From Euzebya tangerina (GTDB taxonomy: Bacteria > Actinomycetota > Nitriliruptoria > Euzebyales > Euzebyaceae), in the NCBI RefSeq assembly GCF_003074135.1, contig NZ_PPDK01000001.1, positions 2,356,001 through 2,420,000 of the forward strand: a stretch of DNA of 64,000 nt. Reading direction: 5' to 3'. Under the pieces are notes generated by a model. It ran no database searches, was not told the origin of the DNA, and saw nothing but the letters and a program-made list of their open reading frames with translations. Every line of letters starts with the position of its first letter. The stretch's first letter is position 1. The position numbers and the translations under genes were made by a program. Shown here one piece after another: positions 43,133 to 51,265 of the stretch.

Positions 43133-44938
43133 ATGCATGCTCGTCGCGTACCTTCGCGTGCGCGTAGAGGCCGGCGCAGTCGCCGGATAGCCACTTCCCG
43201 AGGTCTGTTGAAGTTGTCACTCGTCTCGTCCACACACGCCCGCGCCGGACTGTCCGCCGCGGCTGTCGTCCTGCTCCTCGTCCTGGGTCTCCCGTTCGCT
43301 GGCTCGGCTGACGCCGGTGCGGATGGTGACCAGTACGCCTTCGATGCCGGGCGAGCCGACTGGTTGGCCGGTGACGATGGCTTCACTGCGACTGAACCCG
43401 ATGTGGCCACCCCCGACGTCGCTGCGGCTCCCGAGGAGCCCGAGGGGGAGGGGATCTTCTTCCCCGTCCAACTGCCCGTCAACTTCTCCGACACCTGGGG
43501 GGCGCCGCGTGGCGGGGGCCGCTCGCACGAGGGTGTGGACATCCTCGGTGAGCAGATGCTCGAGGTCTACGCTGCCGAGGGCGGCGAGATCATGCGGGCC
43601 TACGGCGAGGACTGCGCCGACGGCGCCTACTGCGGGTCCTACGCACTGGCGATCGCCGGCGATGACGGGCGCGGCTACTTCTACGTCCACATGAACAACG
43701 ACACGCCGGGCCGCCCGAACGGGTGCGACGGCCACGGCGGTGTCGAGAACGCATTCAGCCCGCGCCTGGTCGAGGAGTTGGACGCTCGCGGGACGCTCGA
43801 AGGCGTCCGGGTCGAGCGGGCGGAGCACATCGGCTACAACGGCTCATCCGGCAACGCGGGGTGCGGCGTCGACCACATCCACTTCGAGATCTGGATGGAC
43901 CACGACTACGGGCGGTCCGGCGGGAAGATCAACCCGTACAGCGCCACCCAGGCGGCCTACGACGCGGGCGAGTACTTCACCGAGCCCCAGGTCGAGGCCA
44001 CCCCGTCCGTCGGTCGTGTCGCCGGTCCGGACCGGTACTCCACCGGTGCCGCGCTGTCTGCGGCGGCCTTCGAGTCGGCCGACACCGTCGTGCTGGCCCG
44101 CGGCGATGAGTACACCGACGCCCTGGTCGCGGCACCGCTCGCGGCGGCATCGAACGCACCGGTCCTGCTGGTGCCGCCGGAAGGCCGGGCCACCTCCGCC
44201 GTGATCGCCGAGATCAACCGGTTGGGACCCACCTCCGCGACCGTCGTGGGCAACCTCGAGGGCTCGGTGATCACCTCGATCGTGCAGGAGACCGATCTCT
44301 CCTTGACCTCCATCTCACGCATCACCGGTGGGAACCGGTATGCCCTGTCGGCCGCCGTGGCCCGCGAGGTGGTCGCCGCCGGCGGGTCGACCGATCGGGT
44401 CTTGGTGGCCGCCGGTGGGGCGCCCGAGGGCCGTTCGGCGTGGCCGGATGCGCTCATGGCCAGCCTGCTGGGCTCCCACGAGCTCTCACCGGTCCTGCTG
44501 ACCGACCCGGACTCGCTCTCGCCCGAGACGGCTGACGTGCTGGCAGAGTTCACGCCGAGTGAGGTGAGCGTCGTGGGTGGGACCGCCGCCGTGAGCTCAG
44601 CGGTGTCTGACCAGATCACTGGCGGTGGCGCGTCGGTCGCCCGGCTGGCGGGTCCATCCCGGCTGGAGACCGCGGTCGCGGTGATGGGTGAGGTCGACGC
44701 CGACCTCTCGACCTTCTACATCGCGACGGCCAGCAACTTCCCGGACGCCCTGGCGGCCGGCCCGGCCTTGGCCCGGATGGACGCGGGGATGCTGCTGATG
44801 GGCACGTCCAATGGGAGCGGCCCGGTCCTTGAGTGGATCGGCGACAACGCTGGCTTGATCGACGAGGTCATGGCCATCGGCGGGACCGCCGCCCTGTCGG
44901 ATCGCAGCGCGAACGCGGCGGTCGGTGCGGCGGAGTAG
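43133..44938 (+). CDS. Secreted M23 metallopeptidase with three CWB2 repeats
   Basis: A 601-residue protein. After an Arg-rich n-region comes a signal peptide (AGLSAAAVVLLLVLGLPFAG). The M23/LytM domain has zinc ligands His132 and Asp136 (SHEGVDIL) and His250 in DHIHFEIW, so it should be an active peptidoglycan endopeptidase. An insertion with four Cys (GEDCADGAYC, NGCDGHGG, NAGCGVD) lies between. Three CWB2 repeats (from about residue 288: GRVAGPDRYSTGAALSAAAF) anchor it to the wall. The n-region from this ATG is long; a TTG at 43208 behind CGAGGTCTG gives a normal one and may be the real start. Confidence 0.88.
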   Translation: MHARRVPSRARRGRRSRRIATSRGLLKLSLVSSTHARAGLSAAAVVLLLVLGLPFAGSADAGADGDQYAFDAGRADWLAGDDGFTATEPDVATPDVAAAPEEPEGEGIFFPVQLPVNFSDTWGAPRGGGRSHEGVDILGEQMLEVYAAEGGEIMRAYGEDCADGAYCGSYALAIAGDDGRGYFYVHMNNDTPGRPNGCDGHGGVENAFSPRLVEELDARGTLEGVRVERAEHIGYNGSSGNAGCGVDHIHFEIWMDHDYGRSGGKINPYSATQAAYDAGEYFTEPQVEATPSVGRVAGPDRYSTGAALSAAAFESADTVVLARGDEYTDALVAAPLAAASNAPVLLVPPEGRATSAVIAEINRLGPTSATVVGNLEGSVITSIVQETDLSLTSISRITGGNRYALSAAVAREVVAAGGSTDRVLVAAGGAPEGRSAWPDALMASLLGSHELSPVLLTDPDSLSPETADVLAEFTPSEVSVVGGTAAVSSAVSDQITGGGASVARLAGPSRLETAVAVMGEVDADLSTFYIATASNFPDALAAGPALARMDAGMLLMGTSNGSGPVLEWIGDNAGLIDEVMAIGGTAALSDRSANAAVGAAE

Positions 44939-45013
44939 ATCGCGTCCAAGCCCTTCAACGGAACGAGCAGTTGTCTCCAGGTTCCGGGCGTGCGCCTGAG
45001 TGCGCGAGCTGGG

Positions 45014-45400
45014 TCAGATACCGCTGTTGAGTTGGACGAGGTTGCCGCAGGTGTCGTCGAGCACGGCAGTCCAGATGCCGCCGGCCTGCACCGGTTCCTG
45101 CGTGAACCTGACGCCGGCGTCGACGAGTCGTTGGTGTTCGGCGGGGACGTCGTCGCAGGCGAGGGAGAGGCCGGGGATGCCGTCGTCGAGGAGTGCGGCG
45201 GCGTAGGCCTTCGCGGCGGGGTGGTCGTCGGGCTCGAGCAGCAACTCGGCGCCGTCCGCCCCAGGTCCGGAGACCGTCAGCCATCGGTGCGCGCCGAGGG
45301 GCACATCTGATCGCTTCGTGAGTCCGAGGACCTCGGTGTAGAAGGCCAGGGCCTTGGCCTGGTCATCGACGTGGACTGTGGCGAGGGTGACGTTGAGCAT
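45014..45400 (-). CDS. VOC (glyoxalase/dioxygenase) superfamily protein
   Basis: A 128-residue single-domain protein with two beta-alpha-beta-beta-beta modules (LATVHVDDQAKALAFYTEVL; LSLACDDVPAEHQRLVDAGV) and end DDTCGNLVQLNSG. Possible metal ligands are His in TVHVDD, Glu in AELLLEPDD, and a replaced His in the second module. Likely a small-molecule binding or resistance protein of the bleomycin/glyoxalase type; substrate unknown. ATG chosen because the longer reading has no family similarity, and AAGGA lies 10 bases upstream. Confidence 0.85.
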   Translation of the reverse strand: MLNVTLATVHVDDQAKALAFYTEVLGLTKRSDVPLGAHRWLTVSGPGADGAELLLEPDDHPAAKAYAAALLDDGIPGLSLACDDVPAEHQRLVDAGVRFTQEPVQAGGIWTAVLDDTCGNLVQLNSGI

Positions 45401-45749
45401 GATCGTGGAGTCCTTCGCAGGCGCGGGTGGTGCTCCTACGATGACACGAGCCGAGCAGGTGGTGGCGATGGTGGTCTCGCTCTCGATCACGTCCCGTGAC
45501 GACCGGTGGAGGAGAGAGCCGGCTACGACAGCTCTGGAGGGGCACCCCGTTCTACTCTTGACAGTTCTTGCCAAGAACGGAGTATCTGGCGTGTCCTCCA
45601 CGCCCACCGAGACATCCCGTCATGGATTGTCGACCCCGACGTTCGGCCCACCTTGGAGGATGAGCCCGACTGACGCTGAACGAGTCCGCTCTGCCACGGT
45701 CGGCGAGCGAGTACACTCCTCTTTCGCCATACAGCGAGGTCAGATCGGG
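45401..45749. other. Intergenic region with a palindromic promoter, no convincing gene
   Basis: About 350 bases between the VOC gene and tRNA-Leu. Short readings here do not look like proteins. It holds TTGACA at 45558-45563 and a palindrome in the spacer (listed separately). A short GTG reading from 45591 would run into tRNA-Leu on the other strand and is not credible. Confidence 0.6.
45558..45588 (+). promoter_or_regulatory. Consensus -35 with palindrome GTTCTTG-C-CAAGAAC in the spacer
   Basis: TTGACA is followed at once by a perfect 7-1-7 palindrome at 45564-45578 and a weak -10 (AGTATC at 17 bases, or TATCTG at 19). A repressor dimer there would sit between the promoter elements. No downstream gene is evident on the plus strand. 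Confidence 0.55.
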
Positions 45750-45833
45750 TGCGCGAGGGGAGACTTGAACTCCCACACCCGTGAGGGCACCAGGACCTAA
45801 ACCTGGCGTGTCTGCCGATTCCACCACTCGCGC
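45750..45833 (-). tRNA. tRNA-Leu (anticodon TAG)
   Basis: Acceptor stem GCGCGAG/CTCGCGC, anticodon loop TTTAGGT giving TAG, long variable arm, T-loop GTTCAAGTC. Reads CUA leucine codons. No encoded CCA. Confidence 0.95.
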
Positions 45834-46008
45834 GCAGCGGCCACTGTAGTCGTTGCCTGGACGGGCACGTGTTCGTCGTCGCCCGATGGGGTTAGGCTGT
45901 GGATGGTCAGAGAATTGTGAACCCTTGGCCCCTGTTGTGCGTCTACTGATGTGAGAGCGGCTTCCCCATCCGCCGACCGCTCACTCCGAGAGATCTTCCC
46001 CCACCATC

Positions 46009-47247
46009 ATGAAACGTCTCCTTCTCGTCACAGCTGCCATTCTCATGGCTGCCGTCGGGCTTGCGTCCGCCGCTGTCTTCACCGGGTCGCTCCCGTCTGA
46101 GGAGCCGACCACCGGCCCCACGGTGATCGCTGAACCCGACGTTCTGGTCACGACCGAGCCGCCGGCCGAGCCGACCACCCAGCCGGTGGCCTCGGATGCC
46201 AGGACGCCGACACCCACGCCGGAACAGACGCCGAGCCCCGAGGCAACCCAGACCTCCGACGACCAAGTGGCTGCGGTCCAGCAGCAACTGGCCGACCTCG
46301 GATACTACGTGGGTGCCATCGACGGGGCTGCCGGCCCCGCCACCGCCAGCGCCGTGCAAGCCTTCCAGAAGGTCCAAGGCCTGACCGCCGACGGGGTGAT
46401 CGGCCCGAACACGATCGCGGCTCTCGAGAGTCCTCGGGTTCCCTCCCTCCGCGGCGGGCCGGGCAACCGCGTCGAGGTGGACCTGGATCGCCAGGTCATG
46501 TACCTCGTCCAGAACGGCGACCTGGCTCGGATCTTCCCGATCTCCTCCGGCTCCGGCGAGACCTATACCCAGCCCGGGGGCGGGACTGCACGGTCGGTCA
46601 CCCCGGTCGGATCGTTCACGGTCGAGCGGAACATCCGCGGCGTCCGGAACGCTCCACTCGGGACCCTGTACGACCCGATGTACTTCCACGGTGGCTGGGC
46701 GATCCACGGATCGAACTCCGTCCCGAGCTACCCGGCCAGCCACGGCTGTGTCCGCGTGACACGCGCCGACGCCCAGTGGCTGTTCGACCGCATTCCGGTT
46801 GGCACCGCGGTCGAGATCTACGGCAACACCAACGCCTTCAGCCCGGCGCTCGGCGAGACGGCCGGGACGAACACACCGGCCGGGGACACGCCGGAGACGA
46901 CGCCGGCAGACGGGATCCAGACCGAAGAGCCCGTCCCCGAGCCGAGCCAGGCAACCGAGCCGACCGAGTCATCTGCCCCCGAGCCCGTGACGCCGGCCCC
47001 GGTCGCTCCCGAACCCTCGCCCGTCACTCCTCCGGCCCGCGAGCCGACCACACCGCCCGCACCCGAGCCGCCGGCTCCGACCACTCCGTCCGCGTCTCCG
47101 TCCACACCACCGGAGCCGTCCACACCGGGCACACCGACGGAGGAGTCGGCTTCTGATGTCCCGGCACCGCAGGTCGAGCCAGCGCCGGCCGAGGGTGGGG
47201 CCGACGTGCAGGGCCCGGACACGGCCACCGTCCCTGGGCCGGACTAG
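46009..47247 (+). CDS. L,D-transpeptidase with peptidoglycan-binding domain and Pro-rich tail
   Basis: A 412-residue secreted protein. Signal peptide MKRLLLVTAAILMAAVGLAS, a Thr/Pro linker, then PG_binding_1 at about 85-140 (VAAVQQQLADLGYYVGAIDG, ADGVIGPNTIAAL). The YkuD catalytic domain is at about 150-275, with His in WAIHGSNSVPSYPASHG and nucleophile Cys247 in HGCVRVT. It makes 3-3 (L,D) crosslinks in peptidoglycan or attaches proteins to it. The last 135 residues are Pro/Glu/Thr-rich, likely spanning the wall. A TAGGCT hexamer lies about 110 bases upstream. Its stop overlaps the opposing SRAP stop inside a 12-base palindrome. Confidence 0.93.
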   Translation: MKRLLLVTAAILMAAVGLASAAVFTGSLPSEEPTTGPTVIAEPDVLVTTEPPAEPTTQPVASDARTPTPTPEQTPSPEATQTSDDQVAAVQQQLADLGYYVGAIDGAAGPATASAVQAFQKVQGLTADGVIGPNTIAALESPRVPSLRGGPGNRVEVDLDRQVMYLVQNGDLARIFPISSGSGETYTQPGGGTARSVTPVGSFTVERNIRGVRNAPLGTLYDPMYFHGGWAIHGSNSVPSYPASHGCVRVTRADAQWLFDRIPVGTAVEIYGNTNAFSPALGETAGTNTPAGDTPETTPADGIQTEEPVPEPSQATEPTESSAPEPVTPAPVAPEPSPVTPPAREPTTPPAPEPPAPTTPSASPSTPPEPSTPGTPTEESASDVPAPQVEPAPAEGGADVQGPDTATVPGPD

Positions 47248-48044
47248 TCCGAGAAGAGCGAGGGCTGCTCCGCGGCGTCGATGTCGTGCGTCGACGGTGT
47301 GATGGCGGGGTGCCCGGGACCGACGATGTCCTCGTCGTTCGCCTCGTCGACCGGCTCGAGGAGTGACGGGTCGTTGTTGGCCACCGAGTTGGCCCGCGTG
47401 GAGACGCGAAACCGCTCCACGGCCGCGTCGGGGGAGGGGCGCAGCAGCCGCTTGAGGTCGGCCTCGTCTGCCTGCGGGTCCAACCACAGGTCGAAGTCCG
47501 CCTCCTCGATCACCACGGGCATCCGATCGTGGATGGGGGCGAGGACCTGGTTGGCGTCGGTCGTCAGGATCGCGCAGGTCAGCAGGCGGTCGGTGTCTGG
47601 CTCATCCTTGGGTCGCCATGAGGCCCAGATGCCGGCGAAGACCATCGGACGGCCGTCGGTCCGCCGGACGAACCAGGGCAGTTTCTTGCCGCTGGCCTTC
47701 TGCCACTCGTAGAACCCGTCGGCGGGCAGCAGGCAGCGCCGGCGCTCGAAGGACTGGGCGAAGGCGGACTTCTCCTCGATGGTCTCGGACCTGGCGTTGA
47801 TCATCCGCGCGCCGATCTTGGCGTCCTTGGCCCAGAACGGGACCAAGCCCCAGCGGAAGCTGGTGAGGACACGGTGTCCCTCGTGGAGGACGATGGCGGG
47901 AACGGAGTCGGTCGGAGCGACGTTGTAGTTGGGCGCGCCGTCCCAGTGACTCCGGCTGTCCTTGGCCCGCGGGTCGCGCTCGTCGACCACGAACATCTTC
48001 AACAGGCCGTCGGCGTCTTCCGTGGCCACGTAGCGTCCGCACAT
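47244..48044 (-). CDS. SRAP domain protein (YedK/HMCES family)
   Basis: A 266-residue SOS-response-associated peptidase-like protein. Catalytic Cys2 after Met removal (MCGRYV), Asn in MINARSETI, Glu in LPADGFYEWQ and His in APIHDRMPVV. HMCES/YedK forms a stable thiazolidine crosslink with abasic sites in single-stranded DNA, protecting them. All catalytic residues are present. C-terminal acidic tail. A TACCCT hexamer 7 bases before the ATG suggests a leaderless transcript. No clear LexA box found. Confidence 0.95.
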   Translation of the reverse strand: MCGRYVATEDADGLLKMFVVDERDPRAKDSRSHWDGAPNYNVAPTDSVPAIVLHEGHRVLTSFRWGLVPFWAKDAKIGARMINARSETIEEKSAFAQSFERRRCLLPADGFYEWQKASGKKLPWFVRRTDGRPMVFAGIWASWRPKDEPDTDRLLTCAILTTDANQVLAPIHDRMPVVIEEADFDLWLDPQADEADLKRLLRPSPDAAVERFRVSTRANSVANNDPSLLEPVDEANDEDIVGPGHPAITPSTHDIDAAEQPSLFSD

Positions 48045-48051
48045 GGGCTTG

Positions 48052-48057
48052 AGGGTA
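48052..48057 (-). promoter_or_regulatory. -10-like TACCCT, leaderless spacing to the SRAP gene
   Basis: On the minus strand TACCCT ends 7 bases before the ATG at 48044. Confidence 0.4.
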
Positions 48058-48119
48058 GGGGCTCAGATCGTTGCTAGCCGACGCCCGGAGATGTCACAGG
48101 TGGATGGTGCAATGGGGGC

Positions 48120-48545
48120 ATGGACGGGATGAAGACCTGCACGGGATGTGGGCAGGCGCTGCCGGTCGATGTGTTCGGCTGGAAGGACAGGGCAGCGGGG
48201 CGACGGAAGGCGCGTTGTCCCGACTGTCTGTCGGCGTACCAAGCGGCCTGGTATGAGCGAAACGCGGAGGCGCACAAGGGGCGGAACCGAGCCGCCCGGC
48301 GACGGCGGTATGCGGCGAACATGGCAGAAGCCATACGTGGCAAGCGCGCGCCGTGCGCCGACTGTGGCGATCGTTTCGAGCCTGAGCAGATGGACTTCGA
48401 CCATGTGCGAGGGACCAAGCACTTCAACGTGAGTGATGGTCTGTGGCACATGAGCCCGGATCGGTTCCGGCGAGAGATCTCCAAGTGCGATGTCGTCTGC
48501 GCCGTGTGCCATCGGATCCGGACCACGCGACGGGCGCGGCCATGA
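48120..48545 (+). CDS. Zinc-ribbon HNH-like protein, copy 1
   Basis: A 141-residue protein. N-terminal zinc pair CTGCGQALP with CPDC, a basic helix (YERNAEAHKGRNRAARRRRY), then an HNH-like core: CADCGDRFEPEQMDFDHVRG (His of the betabetaalpha-Me finger), TKHFNVSD, and CDVVCAVCHRIRTTRR. The pattern fits small HNH proteins seen near tRNA genes and in phages; nuclease activity is possible but unproven. A similar gene follows with a 4-base overlap, a tandem duplication. Confidence 0.8.
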   Translation: MDGMKTCTGCGQALPVDVFGWKDRAAGRRKARCPDCLSAYQAAWYERNAEAHKGRNRAARRRRYAANMAEAIRGKRAPCADCGDRFEPEQMDFDHVRGTKHFNVSDGLWHMSPDRFRREISKCDVVCAVCHRIRTTRRARP

Positions 48546-49015
48546 AGCGCTGCACGGTCTGCCAGGAGGAATTGCCTCTTACGGCGTTCCACCGTCACGC
48601 CGGTCGGAAGGACGGACGCCAGACGATCTGCAAGGAGTGCAAAAAGGCCTACAACCGCGACTACTACGGGAGGAATGCCGATCGACATCGGTCCATGCGG
48701 AAGGCTCACCGTGATCGCATGCGGCAACGGGTGGTGGCCATCATCAAGGACGCAAAGAACCGCCCCTGCATGGACTGTGGCGTCCGCTACCCACCACAGG
48801 CGATGGATGTGGACCATGTTCGCGGTGTCAAGCTCGGTGGTGCCGACGTCATGCGCAACCAAGGCGTGCCGTTCGTCGAGCGCGAACTGGTCAAGTGCGA
48901 CATCGTCTGCGCGAACTGCCATCGGCTGCGCACTCGATACAGACGCCTCCGCGAACGACTGCTGCGGCAGGAAGGGTGGGTCCCGTCGGGCTCGAACCGA
49001 CGACCGGCTGATTAA
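48542..49015 (+). CDS. Zinc-ribbon HNH-like protein, copy 2, overlapping tRNA-Lys
   Basis: A 157-residue homologue of the preceding gene: CTVCQEELPLTAFHRHAG, CKECKKAYNRDYYGRNADRH, CMDCGVRYPPQAMDVDHVRG, CDIVCANCHRLRTRYRRL. ATG overlaps the previous stop (ATGA). The last 13 codons run into the tRNA-Lys gene on the other strand and the stop TAA lies over its anticodon arm. The C-terminal residues GSNRRPAD are therefore dictated by tRNA sequence, and the original end was probably lost or replaced. Confidence 0.8.
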   Translation: MKRCTVCQEELPLTAFHRHAGRKDGRQTICKECKKAYNRDYYGRNADRHRSMRKAHRDRMRQRVVAIIKDAKNRPCMDCGVRYPPQAMDVDHVRGVKLGGADVMRNQGVPFVERELVKCDIVCANCHRLRTRYRRLRERLLRQEGWVPSGSNRRPAD

Positions 49016-49048
49016 GAGTCAGCTGCTCTACCAACTGAGCTAGAGACC
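48976..49048 (-). tRNA. tRNA-Lys (anticodon CTT)
   Basis: Acceptor GGGTCTC/GGGACCC with one U-G pair, D-loop AGCTCAGTTGGTAGAGC, anticodon loop CTCTTAA giving CTT, T-arm CGGTTCGAGCC. No encoded CCA. Its 3' part overlaps the end of the second HNH gene on the opposite strand. Confidence 0.95.
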
Positions 49049-49102
49049 CGGAGGTGTGTGATTGTAGCGACGTGCCGGTCAACATCACCGGCGCGCCATT
49101 AG

Positions 49103-49178
49103 GGTGATCGACGGGATTCGAACCCGCGGCCTCCGCGACCACAACGCGGCGCTCTAAACCAACTGAGCTACGACCACC
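49103..49178 (-). tRNA. tRNA-His (anticodon GTG)
   Basis: Acceptor GTGGTCG/CGATCAC, with an encoded G at position -1 and C73, the usual histidine identity. Anticodon loop TTGTGGT gives GTG. No encoded CCA. Confidence 0.95.
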
Positions 49179-49276
49179 ATGGTGTCCACCCAAGGGTGGC
49201 GGGTGAGAAATGGTACAGCCGCCGCCGCAACTTGACACCGGGTGGCCGGGCGTCCACGTGGCACAGTAGGAGCCCT

Positions 49277-49350
49277 GCCTCAGTAGCTCAGTGGATCAGA
49301 GCAGCGGGCTTCTATCCCGTGGGTCGAGGGTTCGAATCCTTCCTGGGGCG
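49277..49350 (+). tRNA. tRNA-Arg (anticodon TCT)
   Basis: Acceptor GCCTCAG/CTGGGGC, D-loop AGCTCAGTGGATCAGAGC, anticodon loop CTTCTAT gives TCT for AGA codons. T-arm GGTTCGAATCC. No encoded CCA. Confidence 0.95.
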
Positions 49351-49356
49351 CCCGGC

Positions 49357-50826
49357 TCAGACCGACCCGACCGGTGTCCGCCGTGGGTCCTGTTCCTCGA
49401 CATCGACGGCTGCCGCCTCGACGCGGTCTCGGCCGCCCTGCTTGGCCCGGTACAGCGCGGCGTCCGCCGCCTGGAAGAGCTGCTCACCGGTGGCGAGATC
49501 CTCCGAGTGCGTGGCAACACCGATGCTGACCGTGAAGGGGATCGGTCCGCTGCCGTCGCCGAGCTGCCGACGAAGCTTCTCGGCCACCTCCCGCGCCTGC
49601 CGAGCGCCGGTCTCGGGGAGCAGGACCACGAACTCCTCACCGCCGAAGCGCGCGGGAAGGTCGGTATCGCGGACGTTGGCCTGCAAGACCCGGCCCACGT
49701 GGGACAGCACCTGGTCCCCTACGGCGTGGCCGTGGGTGTCGTTGACCGCCTTGAACTTGTCGATGTCGAGCACGAGCAGGCTGAACGTGGAGCCGTACCG
49801 CCGGGCCGCAGCCACGCGGTCCGCCATCGCCCCGTCGAACACCCGGCGGTTGGCCAGTCCGGTCAGGCCGTCGACCGTTGCCAGCCGCGTGATCTCCGCC
49901 TGCAGGCGCGCCCGATGGATGGCCGCCCCGACCGTTGCCGCGTAGCGCTCGGTCAACCGGACCGTCTCACCTGGGATCGACTGGGTTGCCGTCCCGCCCC
50001 TCACGAAGACCGCAACCCCGAGACGATCGCCACCGGACTCGAGCCCCACGATGACGACGTTGCTGTCGTCAGCCTCCAGCGCGCCGCTCAACTCCGGGTG
50101 TGTGGCATGGACATCAGCCACCAGCGCGGCGACACGCCGAACGGTTGGCGCGACGTCAGGATCGAGGACCACCGCGACCCGGCGGTACCCCAGGGCAGCA
50201 ACCCGGTCCTGCAAGCCCGAGGTGATCACGTCGATGTCGTCCTCGTCCTGCAGGACCTCGGCCAGCTGCGCCAGGCCGTCCACCTGTCGTCGGCTTCGGT
50301 CTCGCTGGTTCTGTGCCTGCCGGCTGAACAGCGACGTCGCCAGGGCGACGAGGAGCAGCCCGGCGATCGCGACTGAAAGATCACCGAGCTCCGAGGTGCT
50401 GATGGGTGCCCCGAACACGCCAGCAACCCGCAGCGAGGTGAAGACGAAGGCCAGGACGCCGTGGAGGAAGGCCACGCTGAGACCGATGCGGTGGGGGAGC
50501 AGCATCATGACCGAGAGCACGTGCACGAACGAGAGGAAGCCGAAGGGCCCGAGGGGGTCCTGACCGCTGGCCGTGACCGCACGGACCAGCACCACGTCAG
50601 CCGCCAGCAACCACATCCCAGCCCCCACGGCGGATTGGCGGGAGCGCCGACGGTGCCACTCCAAGGCGGTCGTGAGGATCAGGTAGAGCGCTGCAGGGAC
50701 CCGCAGGTACTCACCCGCAACCGGCCCGATGACCGAGGCGACGATCGCGGCGCTTGCGAGCGCGACGCGGGTGAGCTGCAGCCAGGTGAAGCGCGACGAG
50801 GCCAGAGCGGTGAGGACGGCGCTCAC
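49357..50826 (-). CDS. Membrane diguanylate cyclase (GGDEF)
   Basis: A 489-residue protein. About six membrane helices in residues 15-165, a GAF-like or linker domain (residues about 175-310, VAVVLDPDVAPTVRRVAALV), and a C-terminal GGDEF domain (about 315-470). Active site RFGGEEFVVLLP is intact, with LDIDKFKAVNDTHGHAVGD and SIGVATHSEDLATGEQLFQA, so it should make cyclic di-GMP. No EAL domain and no obvious RxxD inhibitory site just before the active site. The small membrane protein upstream overlaps it by 4 bases. Confidence 0.92.
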   Translation of the reverse strand: MSAVLTALASSRFTWLQLTRVALASAAIVASVIGPVAGEYLRVPAALYLILTTALEWHRRRSRQSAVGAGMWLLAADVVLVRAVTASGQDPLGPFGFLSFVHVLSVMMLLPHRIGLSVAFLHGVLAFVFTSLRVAGVFGAPISTSELGDLSVAIAGLLLVALATSLFSRQAQNQRDRSRRQVDGLAQLAEVLQDEDDIDVITSGLQDRVAALGYRRVAVVLDPDVAPTVRRVAALVADVHATHPELSGALEADDSNVVIVGLESGGDRLGVAVFVRGGTATQSIPGETVRLTERYAATVGAAIHRARLQAEITRLATVDGLTGLANRRVFDGAMADRVAAARRYGSTFSLLVLDIDKFKAVNDTHGHAVGDQVLSHVGRVLQANVRDTDLPARFGGEEFVVLLPETGARQAREVAEKLRRQLGDGSGPIPFTVSIGVATHSEDLATGEQLFQAADAALYRAKQGGRDRVEAAAVDVEEQDPRRTPVGSV

Positions 50827-51188
50827 GAGAAGTACCGGAGGTCGTCATCGAGTCGATCCAGCAGTTCCCGATCGACCGGAGCCAACCGGAACGTGACCAG
50901 CAGGGCGATGACAAGACAGCCACCGAACAGCAGGGGGATGCGGAACGCGGAGGCCGTTCGGAGCAGCGCGCCCAGGGGCCCGAGATCGAGTGGGGCCTCA
51001 AGCCGTTCCACGGCCGTGGCCAGAAGGGTCTGCGGCACCCGGTTCCAGGAGTCTGCTCCTACGATCACCGCCCCGGTGCCGGGCGGGAATGCGGGCTGTT
51101 CCACGTGGACAGTCGGCAGCAGCGCGGTGACCACTAGGGTGACCGCGGCGGCGATGAGGGCCAGTCGAATGGCGGCAGCACGTGACAA
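50823..51188 (-). CDS. Small membrane protein coupled to the GGDEF gene
   Basis: A 121-residue protein with two hydrophobic helices: IRLALIAAAVTLVVTALLPT near the N-terminus and FRIPLLFGGCLVIALLVTF near the C-terminus. About 50 residues between them (GADSWNRVPQTLLATAVERL) lie on one side of the membrane, probably outside. Its stop overlaps the cyclase start by 4 bases, so it may act as a sensor or partner of the cyclase. TTG start, uncertain. No family recognised. Confidence 0.65.
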   Translation of the reverse strand: MSRAAAIRLALIAAAVTLVVTALLPTVHVEQPAFPPGTGAVIVGADSWNRVPQTLLATAVERLEAPLDLGPLGALLRTASAFRIPLLFGGCLVIALLVTFRLAPVDRELLDRLDDDLRYFS

Positions 51189-51252
51189 ACTCCTGGTTCC
51201 ATCGGCTCGCCGCTACGGCGCCTTGAGCTCCGTCCCGTCGCTGGCCCTGTGG

Positions 51253-51258
51253 CAGGGT
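51253..51258 (+). promoter_or_regulatory. -10-like CAGGGT, leaderless spacing
   Basis: CAGGGT ends 7 bases before the ATG at 51266. Confidence 0.35.
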
Positions 51259-51265
51259 TGAGCCG

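Noticed and set aside
45660-45800. A 46-residue reading MSPTDAERV... behind the palindromic promoter
   Set aside because: It ends inside tRNA-Leu, GGAGG touches the ATG with no spacing, and the C-terminal residues are tRNA-derived.
47240-47251. CGGACTAGTCCG palindrome as an operator or integration site
   Set aside because: It is where two convergent genes share overlapping stop codons; similar compact ends occur at 57730 and 60888, so packing explains it.
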